Source: Methanobacteriota archaeon
GTDB taxonomy: Archaea > Thermoplasmatota > Poseidoniia > Poseidoniales > Thalassarchaeaceae
Direction: 5' to 3'
Assembly (NCBI GenBank): GCA_014384685.1
Contig: JACNFL010000209.1
Span: 1 to 6,359 of the forward strand
DNA: 6,359 bases
Positions 5,965-6,359 of this stretch are shown piece by piece. The notes beneath the pieces were generated by a model, which saw nothing but the letters and a program-made list of their open reading frames with translations, was not told where the DNA came from and did not search any database. The position numbers and the translations under genes are program-made. Positions within the stretch are counted from its first letter, which is position 1. Each line of letters begins with the position of its first letter.

Positions 5965-6359
5965 TCACTTTTTCTCAATCTTCATACAAACGCCAGCAGC
6001 CACGGTCTTACCCATGTCACGAATAGCGAAGCGAGATAATTCAGGAAATACTGATGCTTCCTCAATCGCCATTGGCTTGGTTGGTGCGAAACGTACTAGA
6101 CATGCATCACCAGTTACTAGGAAATCTGGGTTAGCAGTCTTCTGACCCTTGCTGGTCTTCTCAAGAAGTTCAGCGAAGCGAACAGCCACTTGTGCTGTGT
6201 GTGCGTGGAACACAGGTGTGTATCCAGCGCCAATTGCCTTAGGGATGTCCATCAACTGGATTTGACCTACGAAGGTCTCATCGTGTCGGACATACCTTCG
6301 AGCGTTGTCTGTGCATCCTGCAACGGCACCACGGCGGTTGTGAGTTGCTGAAGGCCCAC
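5965..6359 (-). CDS. tuf: translation elongation factor EF-1A, C-terminal 131 residues (5' end beyond right edge)
   Basis: EF-1A carries aminoacyl-tRNA to the ribosome as a GTP complex. Only the end of domain II and all of domain III are here. The sequence opens with NRRGAVAGCTDN (the conserved 'RGdVaG.tdnP' turn), then AIGAGYTPVFHAHTAQVAVR, NPDFLVTGDACLVRF, and the hallmark FPELSRFAIRDMGKTVAAGV before the stop TGA at 5967-5965. These are the archaeal/eukaryotic forms of the motifs. The GTPase domain with its G1-G5 motifs is outside the window. The gene is read through to 6359 in frame (first full codon at 6357-6355) with no disruption. uS10 follows downstream in the same direction. Confidence 0.95.
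   Translation of the reverse strand, partial: GPSATHNRRGAVAGCTDNARRYVRHDETFVGQIQLMDIPKAIGAGYTPVFHAHTAQVAVRFAELLEKTSKGQKTANPDFLVTGDACLVRFAPTKPMAIEEASVFPELSRFAIRDMGKTVAAGVCMKIEKK

Noticed and set aside
5840..6145. Plus-strand frame of 101 residues across uS10 and EF-1A
   Set aside because: It is antisense to two unmistakable conserved genes and has no recognisable product.
1..6359. CRISPR arrays, tRNA or rRNA genes, insertion sequences, toxin-antitoxin or defence genes
   Set aside because: Reading both strands gave no regularly spaced repeats, no tRNA-like cloverleaf signature, no transposase motifs, and no terminal inverted repeats. The window is fully explained by four genes and short gaps.

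Overview
The window is archaeal chromosomal DNA. Three genes support this: the C-terminal end of an EF-1A type elongation factor, a uS10 ribosomal protein of the archaeal/eukaryotic form, and a GINS replication protein with the A-then-B domain order of archaeal Gins51. Moderate GC, and a very large Sec-exported, glycosylation-sequon-rich protein built of beta-sandwich domains, would fit a planktonic euryarchaeon such as Marine Group II (Poseidoniales). That placement is inference and is not proven by the sequence.

Layout. Bases 1-4494 (minus strand) are one uninterrupted reading frame of 1498 codons that runs off the left edge. I read every codon and found no stop. It starts with a clear signal peptide, followed by three successive jelly-roll (MAM/immune-inhibitor-A-like) modules, a long beta-rich stretch, an Ig-like module, and an EF-hand-like acidic loop near the edge. 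Bases 4495-4636 are a short divergent intergenic region. Bases 4637-5575 (plus strand) encode a Gins51-like subunit of the replicative helicase complex, with an unusually long acidic linker. Bases 5581-5913 (minus) encode ribosomal protein uS10. Bases 5965-6359 (minus) encode the last 131 residues of EF-1A, whose start lies beyond the right edge.

How the genes relate. EF-1A followed by uS10 is the conserved end of the archaeal str-type translation operon, and the two are almost certainly cotranscribed leftward. The GINS gene converges on uS10 with only 5 bases between the stop codons, so their transcripts probably overlap antisense. It diverges from the giant surface protein across about 140 bases. 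Three unrelated functions (translation, replication, cell surface) are therefore packed side by side. Nothing here looks like a mobile element, CRISPR array or RNA gene. The most interesting material is the giant secreted protein and the elaborated linker of the GINS protein.
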